Source of the DNA: DASZVN01 sp035547055
GTDB taxonomy: Bacteria; Pseudomonadota; Alphaproteobacteria; Rhizobiales; Methylopilaceae
Direction of reading: 5' to 3'
NCBI GenBank assembly: GCA_035547055.1
Contig: DASZVN010000186.1
Coordinates: 1-17,329, forward strand
DNA: 17,329 nucleotides
The translations under genes and the position numbers were made by a program. Positions 7,225-15,099 of this stretch are shown here, in pieces; position 1 is the first letter of the stretch; the number at the start of each line of letters is the position of its first letter. The notes under the pieces are model-generated. The model was not told where the DNA came from. It saw only the letters and a program-made list of their open reading frames with translations, and ran no database searches.

Positions 7225-7253
7225 CTTATAGGCCGCCCACCCGCCGCGCAAAC
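7225..7253 (-). promoter_or_regulatory. Candidate pyrE promoter
   Basis: On the minus strand TATAAG (7230 to 7225, five of six matches to TATAAT) follows a weak -35 GTTTGC (7253 to 7248) after 17 bp. Initiation near 7218 would leave a leader of about 20 nt before the pyrE Shine-Dalgarno/ATG. Confidence 0.4.
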
Positions 7254-7276
7254 CGCAGCGCGCGCGTTCTCCACCC

Positions 7277-7305
7277 TTGTGTTGCGGCGCACAAAGGCGC
7301 ATATT
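7277..7305 (+). promoter_or_regulatory. Candidate helicase promoter with overlapping dyad
   Basis: TTGTGT (7277-7282), 17 bp, then CATATT (7300-7305) form a plausible sigma-70 site. TTGTG-N8-CACAA (7277-7294) is a small perfect dyad over the -35. It points toward the helicase and is back to back with the pyrE promoter. Confidence 0.33.
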
Positions 7306-7497
7306 CCCGGCTGACGAGCGTTGGCGCCGGATTCCTCCGGCTGCTCGGAGCAGGCCGCGTGGGGGCTCCTGAGAAAGCCCGGCCTTCTCCCTAATCCGCC
7401 CGTTTCCCCATTCGCCCCTTTCACGCGGGTCGTTTTCATAAGGTTCGGCGAACCGGCGCAGGTGCGTCGCCGCCGGCCCAGCACCCAAGGAATCGTT
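7306..7497 (+). other. Long untranslated leader of the RhlE-type helicase
   Basis: About 190 nt with no credible gene separate the candidate promoter from the helicase start. Adjacent small hairpins are visible: GCCGGA-TTCC-TCCGGC (7326-7341) and the palindrome CTGCTCGGAGCAG (7341-7353). Downstream the leader is pyrimidine-rich (about 7385-7440). Long structured leaders are common on cold-responsive helicase genes, but function here is inference. Confidence 0.35.
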
Positions 7498-8811
7498 TTG
7501 TCCGCTTTTTCCGAATTCGGCCTCGCCGAGCCGATCGCGCGCGCCCTCGTTGCCGAAGGCTACGAGCGCCCGACGCCGATCCAGACCAAGGCCATCCCCG
7601 ACGTCATGCGGGGCCGCGACCTCTGCGGCATCGCCCAGACCGGCACCGGCAAGACCGCGGCCTTCGCCCTGCCGATCCTCCATCGCCTGAACGCGGCGCC
7701 GAAGCCGCGGCGCCCGCGCGGCTGCCGCGTGCTCGTGCTGGCGCCGACCCGCGAGCTCGCGAGCCAGATCGCCGACAGCTTCCGCACCTACGGCCGCCAC
7801 CTCCGCTTCGCGACCGACGTCGTGTTCGGCGGCGTGCCCGTCGGCCGCCAGGAGCGCGCCCTCGCCGGCGGCCTCGACATCCTCGTCGCCACGCCGGGCC
7901 GCCTGCTCGACCTGATCGACCGCCGCAGCCTGACCCTCGACGCGGTCGAGACGCTGGTGCTCGACGAGGCCGACCAGATGCTCGACCTCGGCTTCATCCA
8001 CGCGCTGCGCCGCATCGTGAGGCTGCTGCCCAAGAAGCGGCAGACGCTGTTCTTCTCCGCGACCATGCCGAAGGCCATCGCCGAGCTCGCGTCGGCCTTC
8101 CTGACCGACCCGGTCGAGGTCGCCGTCGCCCCGGTCGCCACCACCGCGGAGAAGGTGGCGCAGCGCGTCATCTTCGTCGCCAGCGAAGGCAAGCCGCGGA
8201 TGCTGGAGCGCCTCCTCGCCGATCCCGCCGTCGAGCGCGTCCTAGTCTTCACCCGCACCAAGCACGGCGCCGACAAGGTGGTGAAGAACCTCGACCGTGC
8301 CGGCCTCGCCGCCGCCGCGATCCACGGCAACAAGAGCCAGGGCCAGCGCGAGCGCGCGCTCGCCGGGTTCCGCGCCGGCAAGACCCCGATCCTGATCGCG
8401 ACCGACATTGCCGCCCGCGGCATCGACGTCGACGGCGTCAGCCACGTCATCAATTACGACCTGCCGAACGTGCCCGAATCCTATGTCCACCGCATCGGCC
8501 GCACCGCGCGGGCCGGCGCCGAGGGCATCGCGATCTCGCTCTGCAACGGCGAGGAGCGGGCGTATCTCCGCGACATCGAGAAGCTGACGCGCCAGCGCAT
8601 CCCGGTCGACCCGCTGTCCGAGAGCGCGTCGGCGCGGCCCGCAGCCCGTCCGCCCGAGCCGCAGCGTCAGCCCCAGCGCACCGCGCCGCAGCGGCGGCCC
8701 GAGCAGCCGGCGGCACGGCCGCAGAACCGGCGCCGCACCCGGCGGCCGGGCCATGGCGGCGGCCAGACCGACTTCGCCCGCCTCGCCTCCAGCCTCCAGA
8801 CGCTGGGCTGA
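7498..8811 (+). CDS. rhlE: RhlE-type DEAD-box ATP-dependent RNA helicase
   Basis: The 437-residue protein contains all the DEAD-box motifs: Q-motif region with FSEFGLAEPI and RPTPIQ, motif I AQTGTGKT (46-53), Ia PTRELA, II DEAD (156-159), III SAT (187-189), IV VLVFTRTKH, V ATDIAARGIDVDGV, and VI HRIGRTARAG starting at His331. Such helicases unwind short RNA duplexes in ribosome assembly, RNA decay and cold adaptation. I place the start at TTG 7498: AAGGA lies 6 nt upstream and the product then begins at the usual first residues of this family. The frame is open upstream to 7321, but that segment has no helicase similarity. The C-terminal 60 residues are Pro/Arg/Gln-rich, a flexible RNA-binding tail. 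The symbol rests on overall resemblance to alphaproteobacterial RhlE. Confidence 0.9.
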   Translation: MSAFSEFGLAEPIARALVAEGYERPTPIQTKAIPDVMRGRDLCGIAQTGTGKTAAFALPILHRLNAAPKPRRPRGCRVLVLAPTRELASQIADSFRTYGRHLRFATDVVFGGVPVGRQERALAGGLDILVATPGRLLDLIDRRSLTLDAVETLVLDEADQMLDLGFIHALRRIVRLLPKKRQTLFFSATMPKAIAELASAFLTDPVEVAVAPVATTAEKVAQRVIFVASEGKPRMLERLLADPAVERVLVFTRTKHGADKVVKNLDRAGLAAAAIHGNKSQGQRERALAGFRAGKTPILIATDIAARGIDVDGVSHVINYDLPNVPESYVHRIGRTARAGAEGIAISLCNGEERAYLRDIEKLTRQRIPVDPLSESASARPAARPPEPQRQPQRTAPQRRPEQPAARPQNRRRTRRPGHGGGQTDFARLASSLQTLG

Positions 8812-8828
8812 CGGACGGCGCGCCACTT

Positions 8829-8886
8829 CACCTCTCCCCTCCGGGGAGGGGTCGAGTCCGGCGAAGCCGGACCGGGTAGGGCACGC
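8829..8886. repeat. Palindromic repeat with two hairpins (CCTCTCCCC-GGGGAGG type)
   Basis: The first hairpin is CTCCCC-TCC-GGGGAG (8834-8848); the second is TCCGGC-GAA-GCCGGA (8857-8871), followed by CCGGGTAGGGC. This is a familiar dispersed intergenic element in alphaproteobacterial genomes. It separates the helicase from the ABC transporter and may cut read-through; there is no T-run. Confidence 0.75.
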
Positions 8887-8937
8887 CGCGCTGGGTAAAG
8901 AAGTGCCGTTGGTTATCGGTCCGACCGGCAGGGAGGC

Positions 8938-9724
<787 letters not shown>

Positions 9725-9732
<8 letters not shown>

Positions 9733-11272
9733 CCGCCTCGCCGCCCAGCTCCGTCTCCTGCCGGACTACCTCGCCCAGCACGTCGTCCTGAGCGCGGCGG
9801 CGCTGGCCCTCGGCGTCGCGATCGCCCTGCCGCTCGCGCTCCTCGCCGCCCGGCGGCCCGCGGTGCGCTGGCCGGTGATGGCGGCGGCGAGCCTGGTGCA
9901 GACCATCCCCGGCCTCGCGCTGCTCGCGCTGTTCTACCCGCTCCTCCTCGGCATCTCGGCCCTGACCGCGCAGGCGTTCGGCTTCGCCGTGCCGGCGCTC
10001 GGCTTCCTGCCGGCGCTGCTCGCGCTCGCGCTCTATTCGATGCTGCCGATCCTGCGCAACGGCGTCGCCGGCCTGACCGGGCTCGACCCGGCGGTGCTGG
10101 AAGCCGCCGACGGCGTCGGCATGACGAAGCGCCAGCGCCTGCTGCGGGTCGAGCTGCCGCTCGCCGCGCCGGTGGTGATGGCCGGCATCCGCACCGCCGC
10201 GGTCTGGACCATCGGCACCGCGACGCTCGCGACCCCGGTCGGGCAGACCAGCCTCGGCAATTTCATCTTCTCGGGCCTCCAGACCGAGAACTGGATCGCG
10301 GTCCTGGTCGGCTGCATCGCCGCGGCGCTGCTCGCGCTCGTGGTCGACCAGCTTCTCGGCCTGATCGAATGGGGCGCCGCCCGGCGCGACCCCGTCCGCA
10401 TCCTCGCCGGCCTCGCCGTGCTGATCGCCGGCACCCTGGCGGCGCTCTCCCCGCTCCTCGCTTCCGGCCGCACCACCTACGTCATCGGCGCCAAGAACTT
10501 CAGCGAGCAGTTCATCCTGTCCGACCTGATCGGAAGCCGGCTGGAGAAGGCCGGCTTCGCCGTCGCCCACAAGGACGGGCTCGGCTCGGCGGTGATCTTC
10601 CAGGCGCTCGCCGCCGGCGACATCGACGTCTATGTCGATTACACCGGCACGCTGTGGGAGAACGTCATCGGCCGCCACGACGTCCCCCCGCGCGACGCCA
10701 TGCTGCGCGAGACCACGCGCTGGATGGCGGCGAACAAGGGCGTCACCGTGCTCGGCGCGCTCGGCTTCGAGAACGCCTATGCGCTCGCGATGAAGGCCGA
10801 CCGTGCGCGGGCGCTCGGCGTCAGAACCATCGCCGACCTCGCCCCGCACGCGCCGGATCTGCGCCTCGGCGCCGACCTCGAATTCCTGAGCCGGCCGGAA
10901 TGGGCGGCGCTGAAGGCCGCCTACGGCCTCAACTTCAAGGCGACCCAGTCCTACAACCCGACCTTCATGTATCGGGCGCTCGACAGCGGCGCGGTCGACG
11001 TGATCTCGGCGTTCTCGAGCGACGGCCGCATCGCCGCCGACCGCCTCGCGGTGCTGGGCGATCCCAAGGGCGCGCTGCCGTCCTACGACGCGGTCGTCCT
11101 GCTGTCGCCGCGCCGCGCCAGGGACCAGGCGCTCCGCACCGCGCTCGCGCCGCTCCTCGGCGCCATCCCGGTCGAGCTGATGCGGCAGGCCAATCTCATG
11201 GTCGACCGCGCCAACGACAAGCGCTCGCCGCATGACGCCGCGGAGTTCCTCGCCGCCCATCTCGGCCGCTGA
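9725..11272 (+). CDS. ABC importer permease fused to its solute-binding domain (OpuCB-CC/EgtU-like)
   Basis: This 515-residue membrane protein has two parts. Residues 1-248 are the permease: about six hydrophobic helices and the ATPase-contact EAA loop at 126-146 (EAADGVGM to ELPLAAP). Residues about 250-515 are an OpuAC-type solute-binding domain, starting VIGAKNFSEQFILSDLI and containing GDIDVYVDYTGT. In the usual topology this domain would lie in the periplasm, tethered to the permease. Fused permease-binding proteins are known for choline/glycine-betaine importers and for the ergothioneine importer EgtU. Sequence reading alone cannot separate these substrates. The start ATG at 9725 lies inside the end of the ATPase gene, implying coupled translation. 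Complete by length for this class; no separate binding-protein gene is nearby. Confidence 0.88.
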
Positions 11273-11434
11273 AGGCGGCATCGCGCGGCGGCGAAGCCAC
11301 CCGCTCGACTGTGTTCGCCGCCGCGATGTCTCGGCGGGATCATGGAAAACCAGCCGGCAGCGCCGGAATTCATGATGACGACGCGCGGCGTCGCAGGAAA
11401 TCTGGAATCCGGCGAATTTCCAGGCATGGAGCTA

Positions 11435-11463
11435 TTGTGAAGCTTGGCTCCTTAGCGTATTGG
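11435..11463 (+). promoter_or_regulatory. Candidate mucR promoter
   Basis: TTGTGA (11435-11440) and TATTGG (11458-11463) are 17 bp apart. Initiation near 11470 would leave about 37 nt before the GTG start of mucR. The surrounding tract from 11365 to 11500 is richer in A/T than the genes around it, fitting the A/T-rich autoregulatory sites known for MucR, but no specific operator was identified. Confidence 0.33.
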
Positions 11464-11506
11464 GGGCGAGCCGTTTCGCTTTTCTTACAACCAGAAGGAA
11501 AATTCC

Positions 11507-11965
11507 GTGAACGAAAACCCGCAGAACGCCGATGCGAACGACTATGTCGAGCTTGCGGCAGAGGTCGTTTCCGCTTACGTCTCCAACAACTCGGTGGGTG
11601 CGGCCGACCTGCCGGCGCTCATCAAGGACGTGCACGCGGCGCTGAAGCGGGTTGCGTCCGGCGCGCAGGAGAATACGGCCCAGCCGCAGACCCCGGCGGT
11701 GCCGATCCGGCGCTCGATCACGCCGGACTACATCGTCTGCCTGGAAGACGGCAAGAAGTTCAAGTCGCTGAAGCGGCACCTGCGCACGCGCTACAACATG
11801 ACGCCGCAGGAATATCGCGAGAAATGGGGCCTGCCGGCCGACTATCCGATGGTCGCGCCGAACTATGCCTCGGCCCGCTCCGAGCTCGCCAAGAAGATGG
11901 GCCTCGGTCAGCAGCGCCGGAAGGCCGCCGAGACCAAGCGCGGCCGCCGCCGCAGCGCCGCCTGA
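11507..11965 (+). CDS. mucR: MucR/Ros-family transcriptional regulator, zinc-finger ligand missing
   Basis: The 152-residue protein matches MucR/Ros across its length: N-terminal helix pair (VELAAEVVSAYVSNNSV) used for oligomerisation, a Pro-rich linker (60-72), the DNA-binding domain YIVCLEDGKKFKSLKRHL, then YREKWGLPADYPMVAPNYA and a basic tail. Family knowledge: MucR is a global silencer-like regulator of exopolysaccharide, motility and cell-cycle genes that binds A/T-rich DNA. Expected ligands are Cys78, Asp81 (in place of Cys), His91 and a histidine four or five residues later; here those positions are Arg95 and Tyr96. Some Mesorhizobium Ros homologues fold without zinc, so function need not be lost. 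The start is GTG 11507 with AGAAGGAA 6-7 nt upstream. It is monocistronic, followed by a hairpin at 11977. Confidence 0.93.
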   Translation: MNENPQNADANDYVELAAEVVSAYVSNNSVGAADLPALIKDVHAALKRVASGAQENTAQPQTPAVPIRRSITPDYIVCLEDGKKFKSLKRHLRTRYNMTPQEYREKWGLPADYPMVAPNYASARSELAKKMGLGQQRRKAAETKRGRRRSAA

Positions 11966-11976
11966 GGCCCGCCATC

Positions 11977-11999
11977 ATGGCCGGGCCTGGCCCGGCCAT
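11977..11999 (+). terminator. Perfect 10-bp hairpin after mucR
   Basis: ATGGCCGGGC-CTG-GCCCGGCCAT is a perfect stem with a three-base loop, 11 bp after the mucR stop. No T-run follows. It resembles the CATGGCCGGG dispersed repeat of related genomes, so it may be a repeat serving as a terminator. Confidence 0.5.
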
Positions 12000-12029
12000 C
12001 CACGATGGTCCACTTGCTTCTCCCGGCGG

Positions 12030-12219
12030 GGAGCGCCCCCCTCCACCATGCTTCGCATGGTCTTCCTCCCCCGTCTGCGACGGGGGAGGATTCGCCGTAG
12101 TGCCAATCCTTCCCTGTACGAACTCGGGTGTTCCCGAGGTCGTCATTGAGGAGATCGCAAGTCGAGCAGGCGCGACTTGCGTGCGGGGGAGGTGGCGAGC
12201 GCCGCGCCCCGGAGGGGCC
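12030..12219. repeat. Two-module palindromic repeat, copy 3, with an enlarged centre
   Basis: Module A (12033-12092) contains CCCCCCTCCACCATGCTTCG, the stem ACCATGC-TTC-GCATGGT, and the hairpin CCCCCGTCTGCGACGGGGG. Module A' (about 12182-12219) contains GGGGGAGGTGGCGAGCG and CCGGAGGGG. The spacer of about 90 bp between them (12093-12181) is much longer than the roughly 20 bp in copy 1, and it contains its own perfect inverted repeat GCAAGTCG-N8-CGACTTGC (12157-12180). Confidence 0.8.
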
Positions 12220-12323
12220 CGTTCGGAAATCCCACCCGAGGCCGCGGTGCGCCGGCACTCTCATCCCGCCGGGCGCAGGCGGGGGCATGACGCGGCCGGC
12301 CGGCTGTGGCACGCTCCGCCATC

Positions 12324-13187
12324 ATGCGAATCGCTCAGCTCGCGGGCGCGCTCCTCGCCCTGGCGGTGACCGTCCTGCCGGCGGCCGCGGCAACGTCCGC
12401 GGTGCCGGCGAAGCTGCTCTTCGGCGCGGTCAAGGCGCCGAGCCCGCCCGAAGGGCCGCATGCCATCGGCTTCTACGCCCGCGGCTGCCTCGCCGGGGCC
12501 TCGACGCTGCCGCTCGACGGGCCGGACTGGCAGGTGATGCGCCTGTCGCGCAACCGCCACTACGGCACCGCCCAGCTCGTCCAGTTCATCGAGCGCTTCG
12601 CCGCCAAGGTGCCGCGCGTGTCGTCGTGGCATGGCCTTCTGATCGGCGACATGTCGCAGCCCCGCGGCGGCCCGATGCCGACCGGCCACGCCTCGCACCA
12701 GATCGGCCTCGACGTCGACATCTGGCTGACCGCGATGCCGGCCGTCACGCTGTCCTACGAGCAGCGCGAGACCATGGCCGCCAAGACCGTGGTCGCGCCC
12801 GATCACGTCGACCTGCTGCCCGGGCGCTGGTCGGCCGACGACATCGCGGTGCTGAAGGCCGCCGCGAGCGACCCCGCGGTCGAGCGCATCTTCGTCAACG
12901 CCGCGATCAAGAAGGAGCTCTGCCGCGTGGTGCCGAAGCCGCGGCCGTGGCTCGCCAAGCTCAGGCCATGGTTCGGCCACGACGAGCATTTCCACGTCCG
13001 CCTCGCCTGCCCGCCCGGCGAGCGCGACTGCAAGGGCCAGCCGCCTTCGACGAGCGACGGCTGCGACGCGTCGCTGAACTGGTGGTTCACCGACGCTGCC
13101 CTGCACCCGAAGCCCGGCAAGCCGGGCCGGCCCGTGACGCTGGCGGACCTGCCGAAGCTGTGCCGCGCCGTGCTGGAAGCGAAGTGA
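12324..13187 (+). CDS. mepA: Penicillin-insensitive murein endopeptidase (peptidase family M74)
   Basis: This periplasmic zinc enzyme cuts the D-Ala-meso-DAP cross-links of peptidoglycan. The 287-residue product starts with a Sec signal peptide (MRIAQLAGALLALAVTVLPAAAA, cleavage near residue 23). It then carries the two M74 signatures: GHASHQIGLDVDIW with His122, His125, Asp130 and Asp132, and HDEHFHVRL with His219, His222 and His224. By family comparison His125, Asp132 and His224 are the likely zinc ligands. Six or more cysteines in the C-terminal half (for example CPPGERDC, SDGCDASL, KLC) suggest disulfides. The start is uncertain: ATG 12324 gives a clean signal peptide, GTG 12306 adds six residues, and neither has a strong Shine-Dalgarno. 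It is complete and not in an operon; repeats border both sides. Confidence 0.92.
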   Translation: MRIAQLAGALLALAVTVLPAAAATSAVPAKLLFGAVKAPSPPEGPHAIGFYARGCLAGASTLPLDGPDWQVMRLSRNRHYGTAQLVQFIERFAAKVPRVSSWHGLLIGDMSQPRGGPMPTGHASHQIGLDVDIWLTAMPAVTLSYEQRETMAAKTVVAPDHVDLLPGRWSADDIAVLKAAASDPAVERIFVNAAIKKELCRVVPKPRPWLAKLRPWFGHDEHFHVRLACPPGERDCKGQPPSTSDGCDASLNWWFTDAALHPKPGKPGRPVTLADLPKLCRAVLEAK

Positions 13188-13194
13188 AAGGCGC

Positions 13195-13316
13195 GCGAAT
13201 AGCGAATGGGAGTAGCGAATAGGGGTGAACAGTGATCTGTGAACGGTGAACAGCACGTCGCGCCACTGTTCACTACTTGCTACTCCCTATTCGCCATTCG
13301 CGAATTCGCTATTCCC
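13195..13316. repeat. Nested inverted repeat with GCGAATAG and GTGAACAG units
   Basis: Three pairs of perfect arms nest inside one another: GAATAGCGAAT (13197-13207) with its complement at 13304-13314; GCGAATAGGG (13215-13224) with 13285-13294; GTGAACAGTG (13225-13234) with 13264-13273. The GCGAATAG/GCGAATGG and GTGAACAG/GTGAACGG units also recur as direct repeats. It lies between convergent mepA and the metallopeptidase gene and overlaps the stop codon of the latter. Confidence 0.88.
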
Positions 13317-14091
13317 GCTCGGTCGCGGCCGGTGCCGCGCCGTAGCGATGGAGGTTGCGGCCATAGGCCTTGAGCCAGGCCTCGGCGCGGTCGGTCTGCG
13401 GGGCGAGCGAGCGCACCAGGCGCCAGAACCGGGGACCGTGGTTCATCTCGCGGCGGTGGGCGACCTCGTGGGCGGCGAGATAGTCGAGCACGAAGGGCGG
13501 CGCCAGCACCAGGCGCCAGGACAGCGCCACCGCCCCCTTCGACGAGCACGAGCCCCAGCGGCTGCGGGTGTCCTTGATCTGGACCTTGGTGATGGCGACG
13601 CCGAGGGTCGCGGCATGGCGGTCGACCGCCGCGGCGAGGTCGCGCTCCGCCTGCGCCTTCAGGTAGTCGCGCACGCGGCGCGCAACGTGGGCGGTCTCGC
13701 CGGGCACGACGATGGTCGGCAGGGCGCCGGCCTCCACCGCGCGGCGACGCTCGACCACGCCGCGGCCGCGGCGGTGGACGATGCGGTGGGGCTTGCCCCG
13801 CAGCGGCACGATGGCGCCGTGGGCGAACGGCACCGGCAGCGGCCGCTGCGCCAGCCGCTCGGTGATCCAGTCGACATGGCGCTCGGCGAAGCGGCGCGCG
13901 TTCAGGATCGAGCTGCCCGGCGGCAGCGTGAGCACCACGTCGCCGGTCGCGACGGCGACGCGGAGCGCGAAGCGCCGGGCGCGCGGGTGGCGGCGGACGC
14001 GGATCGCGATCAGCCCGTCCCCGGCGAACAGGTCGATCCGCTCCGGCCAGCTCGGAACGGGGGCGCGTTTCAGAAGGAGCGAGCGCGACAC
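13309..14091 (-). CDS. YgjP/SprT-like zinc metallopeptidase (DUF45, M48-like)
   Basis: The 260-residue product has the gluzincin-type helix HEVAH (His208, Glu209, His212), a further histidine in MNHGPRFW (His218), and the family hallmark WGSCSSKG (179-186) ahead of it. Proteins of this YgjP-like group are soluble, predicted metal-dependent proteases of poorly known function. The N-terminal 130 residues are Arg-rich beta strands (IRVRRHPRARRFALRV), usual for the family. GTG 14091 is the chosen start, with AGGGTGA about 9 nt upstream. It lies 43 bp downstream of the alpha/beta hydrolase gene on the same strand, so probably the second gene of an operon. Its TAG stop falls inside the nested repeat, so the last codons or stop may have been remodelled by the repeat. 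Confidence 0.87.
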   Translation of the reverse strand: MSRSLLLKRAPVPSWPERIDLFAGDGLIAIRVRRHPRARRFALRVAVATGDVVLTLPPGSSILNARRFAERHVDWITERLAQRPLPVPFAHGAIVPLRGKPHRIVHRRGRGVVERRRAVEAGALPTIVVPGETAHVARRVRDYLKAQAERDLAAAVDRHAATLGVAITKVQIKDTRSRWGSCSSKGAVALSWRLVLAPPFVLDYLAAHEVAHRREMNHGPRFWRLVRSLAPQTDRAEAWLKAYGRNLHRYGAAPAATERE

Positions 14092-14134
14092 GGCGGCGAA
14101 TCACCCTGCTGCGAGAACCATCTTGCCACGGCCG

Positions 14135-14908
14135 TCACGCCCGGTGGATGTCGGCGACGGCGGAAACGATGAGATCCAGATCCTGCGGCCGCGACAGGCG
14201 GTGGTCGCCGTCCTTGACGAGGGTCAGCGTCACGTCGTCCTCGGCGAGGTGCTCGACCAGCGCCTGGGCATGGCGCCACGGCACCTCCGCGTCGGCCATG
14301 CCCTGGAGAATGCGGACCGGCGCCCCGACCTGGAACGGCGCGCCGAGGAGAAGATGACGCCGCCCGTCCTCGAACAGCGCCCGGGTCAGCGGATAGGATT
14401 CGGATGAATAGGCGTCCGCCCGAAGCCATTCCCCCGTGTTCTCGATCTGGCGCCGGGCGCGCTTCGGCAGCGCCGGCCACATCAACAGCTCGGTGAAGTC
14501 CACGGCCGGCGCAATCAGGACAAGACCGCTCGGCGGATTGCCGCCTTCCGTCATGGCGCGCGCCGCCAGGAGCGCCAGCCACGCGCCCATCGACGAGCCC
14601 GCCAGCACCGGCGCCGACCCGCCATAAGTGCCGATCACGCTTAGACTTTCCTCGAGCCATCGGGAGATTGTACCGTCTACGAAACGACCTCCGGAAGCGC
14701 CGTGCCCGGAATAGTCGAAGCGGATCATGGCGCGGCTTTCGTCCGCGCACCAGTGCGCCAGACGACTAGCTTTCGTGCCGGTCATGTCGGAACGGAAGCC
14801 TCCGAGCCAGACCACGGCCGGGGCGGCGCCGGCGAGAACGCCGACGGCGATCGGCCGCGCGTCGTCGCCGGCCCCGACGGTGAGGAATTGCGGCGGCGCG
14901 TCGGCCAT
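14135..14908 (-). CDS. ABHD10-like alpha/beta-hydrolase
   Basis: This is a 257-residue serine hydrolase. The nucleophile is Ser106 in GSSMGAW (GxSxG), the acid is probably Asp206 in LQGMADAEVPW, and the base is His236 in KDGDHRLS. The segments VVWLGGFRSDMTGTKA, IRFDYSGHGASGG and the GMxDxxVPW/DHR ending resemble ABHD10, an esterase/depalmitoylase group shared between alphaproteobacteria and mitochondria. No signal peptide, so cytoplasmic. I start at ATG 14908, with AGGGAG 7 nt upstream; an open extension to 14995 would run into the repeat at 14946. First gene of a two-gene operon with the metallopeptidase. Substrate unknown: a carboxylester or thioester is likely. Confidence 0.86.
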   Translation of the reverse strand: MADAPPQFLTVGAGDDARPIAVGVLAGAAPAVVWLGGFRSDMTGTKASRLAHWCADESRAMIRFDYSGHGASGGRFVDGTISRWLEESLSVIGTYGGSAPVLAGSSMGAWLALLAARAMTEGGNPPSGLVLIAPAVDFTELLMWPALPKRARRQIENTGEWLRADAYSSESYPLTRALFEDGRRHLLLGAPFQVGAPVRILQGMADAEVPWRHAQALVEHLAEDDVTLTLVKDGDHRLSRPQDLDLIVSAVADIHRA

Positions 14909-14945
14909 CCTAAGGCTCCCTCTCAGGGCGACTCGCGCGCCTCTC

Positions 14946-15037
14946 ATCCCGGCCGGAGCGGAACGGAGAGCCGGGATTCGGGGCCACTGCCGCACCTTTG
15001 TCCGGATCCCGGATAGCCGCTGCGCGGCTTCCGGGAT
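14946..15037. repeat. Pair of REP-like hairpins (ATCCCGG type)
   Basis: Hairpin one: ATCCCGG (14946-14952) with CCGGGAT (14971-14977). Hairpin two: ATCCCGG (15006-15012), inner stem GCCGC-TGC-GCGGC (15016-15028), and CCGGGAT (15031-15037). The shared ATCCCGG/CCGGGAT arms make the two a pair. They sit between the divergent hydrolase and glycosyltransferase genes, so the promoters of both must lie within or next to the repeat. Confidence 0.83.
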
Positions 15038-15099
15038 GACAGGCGAAGGTGCCTACACGAGACGTTCGGGAAGGCAAGGGGCGAAACCGCGAGGTGGCG

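Larger units (their letters stand above)
11966..12323. other. 358-bp non-coding gap between mucR and mepA
   Basis: No supportable gene was seen. The gap contains the hairpin at 11977-11999 and the interrupted third copy of the two-module repeat (12030-12219), followed by about 100 bp of G+C-rich sequence leading to mepA with no clear promoter hexamers. Confidence 0.6.

Noticed and set aside
6589..8001. A 470-codon extended version of pyrE
   Set aside because: Only the last 202 codons resemble PyrE; the upstream part lies opposite the helicase gene, and ATG 7197 has a good ribosome site and a nearby -10.
15049..15099. A GTG start at 15049 for the glycosyltransferase
   Set aside because: The added residues are repeat-edge sequence with no fold value; ATG 15100 has GAGGTGG just upstream.
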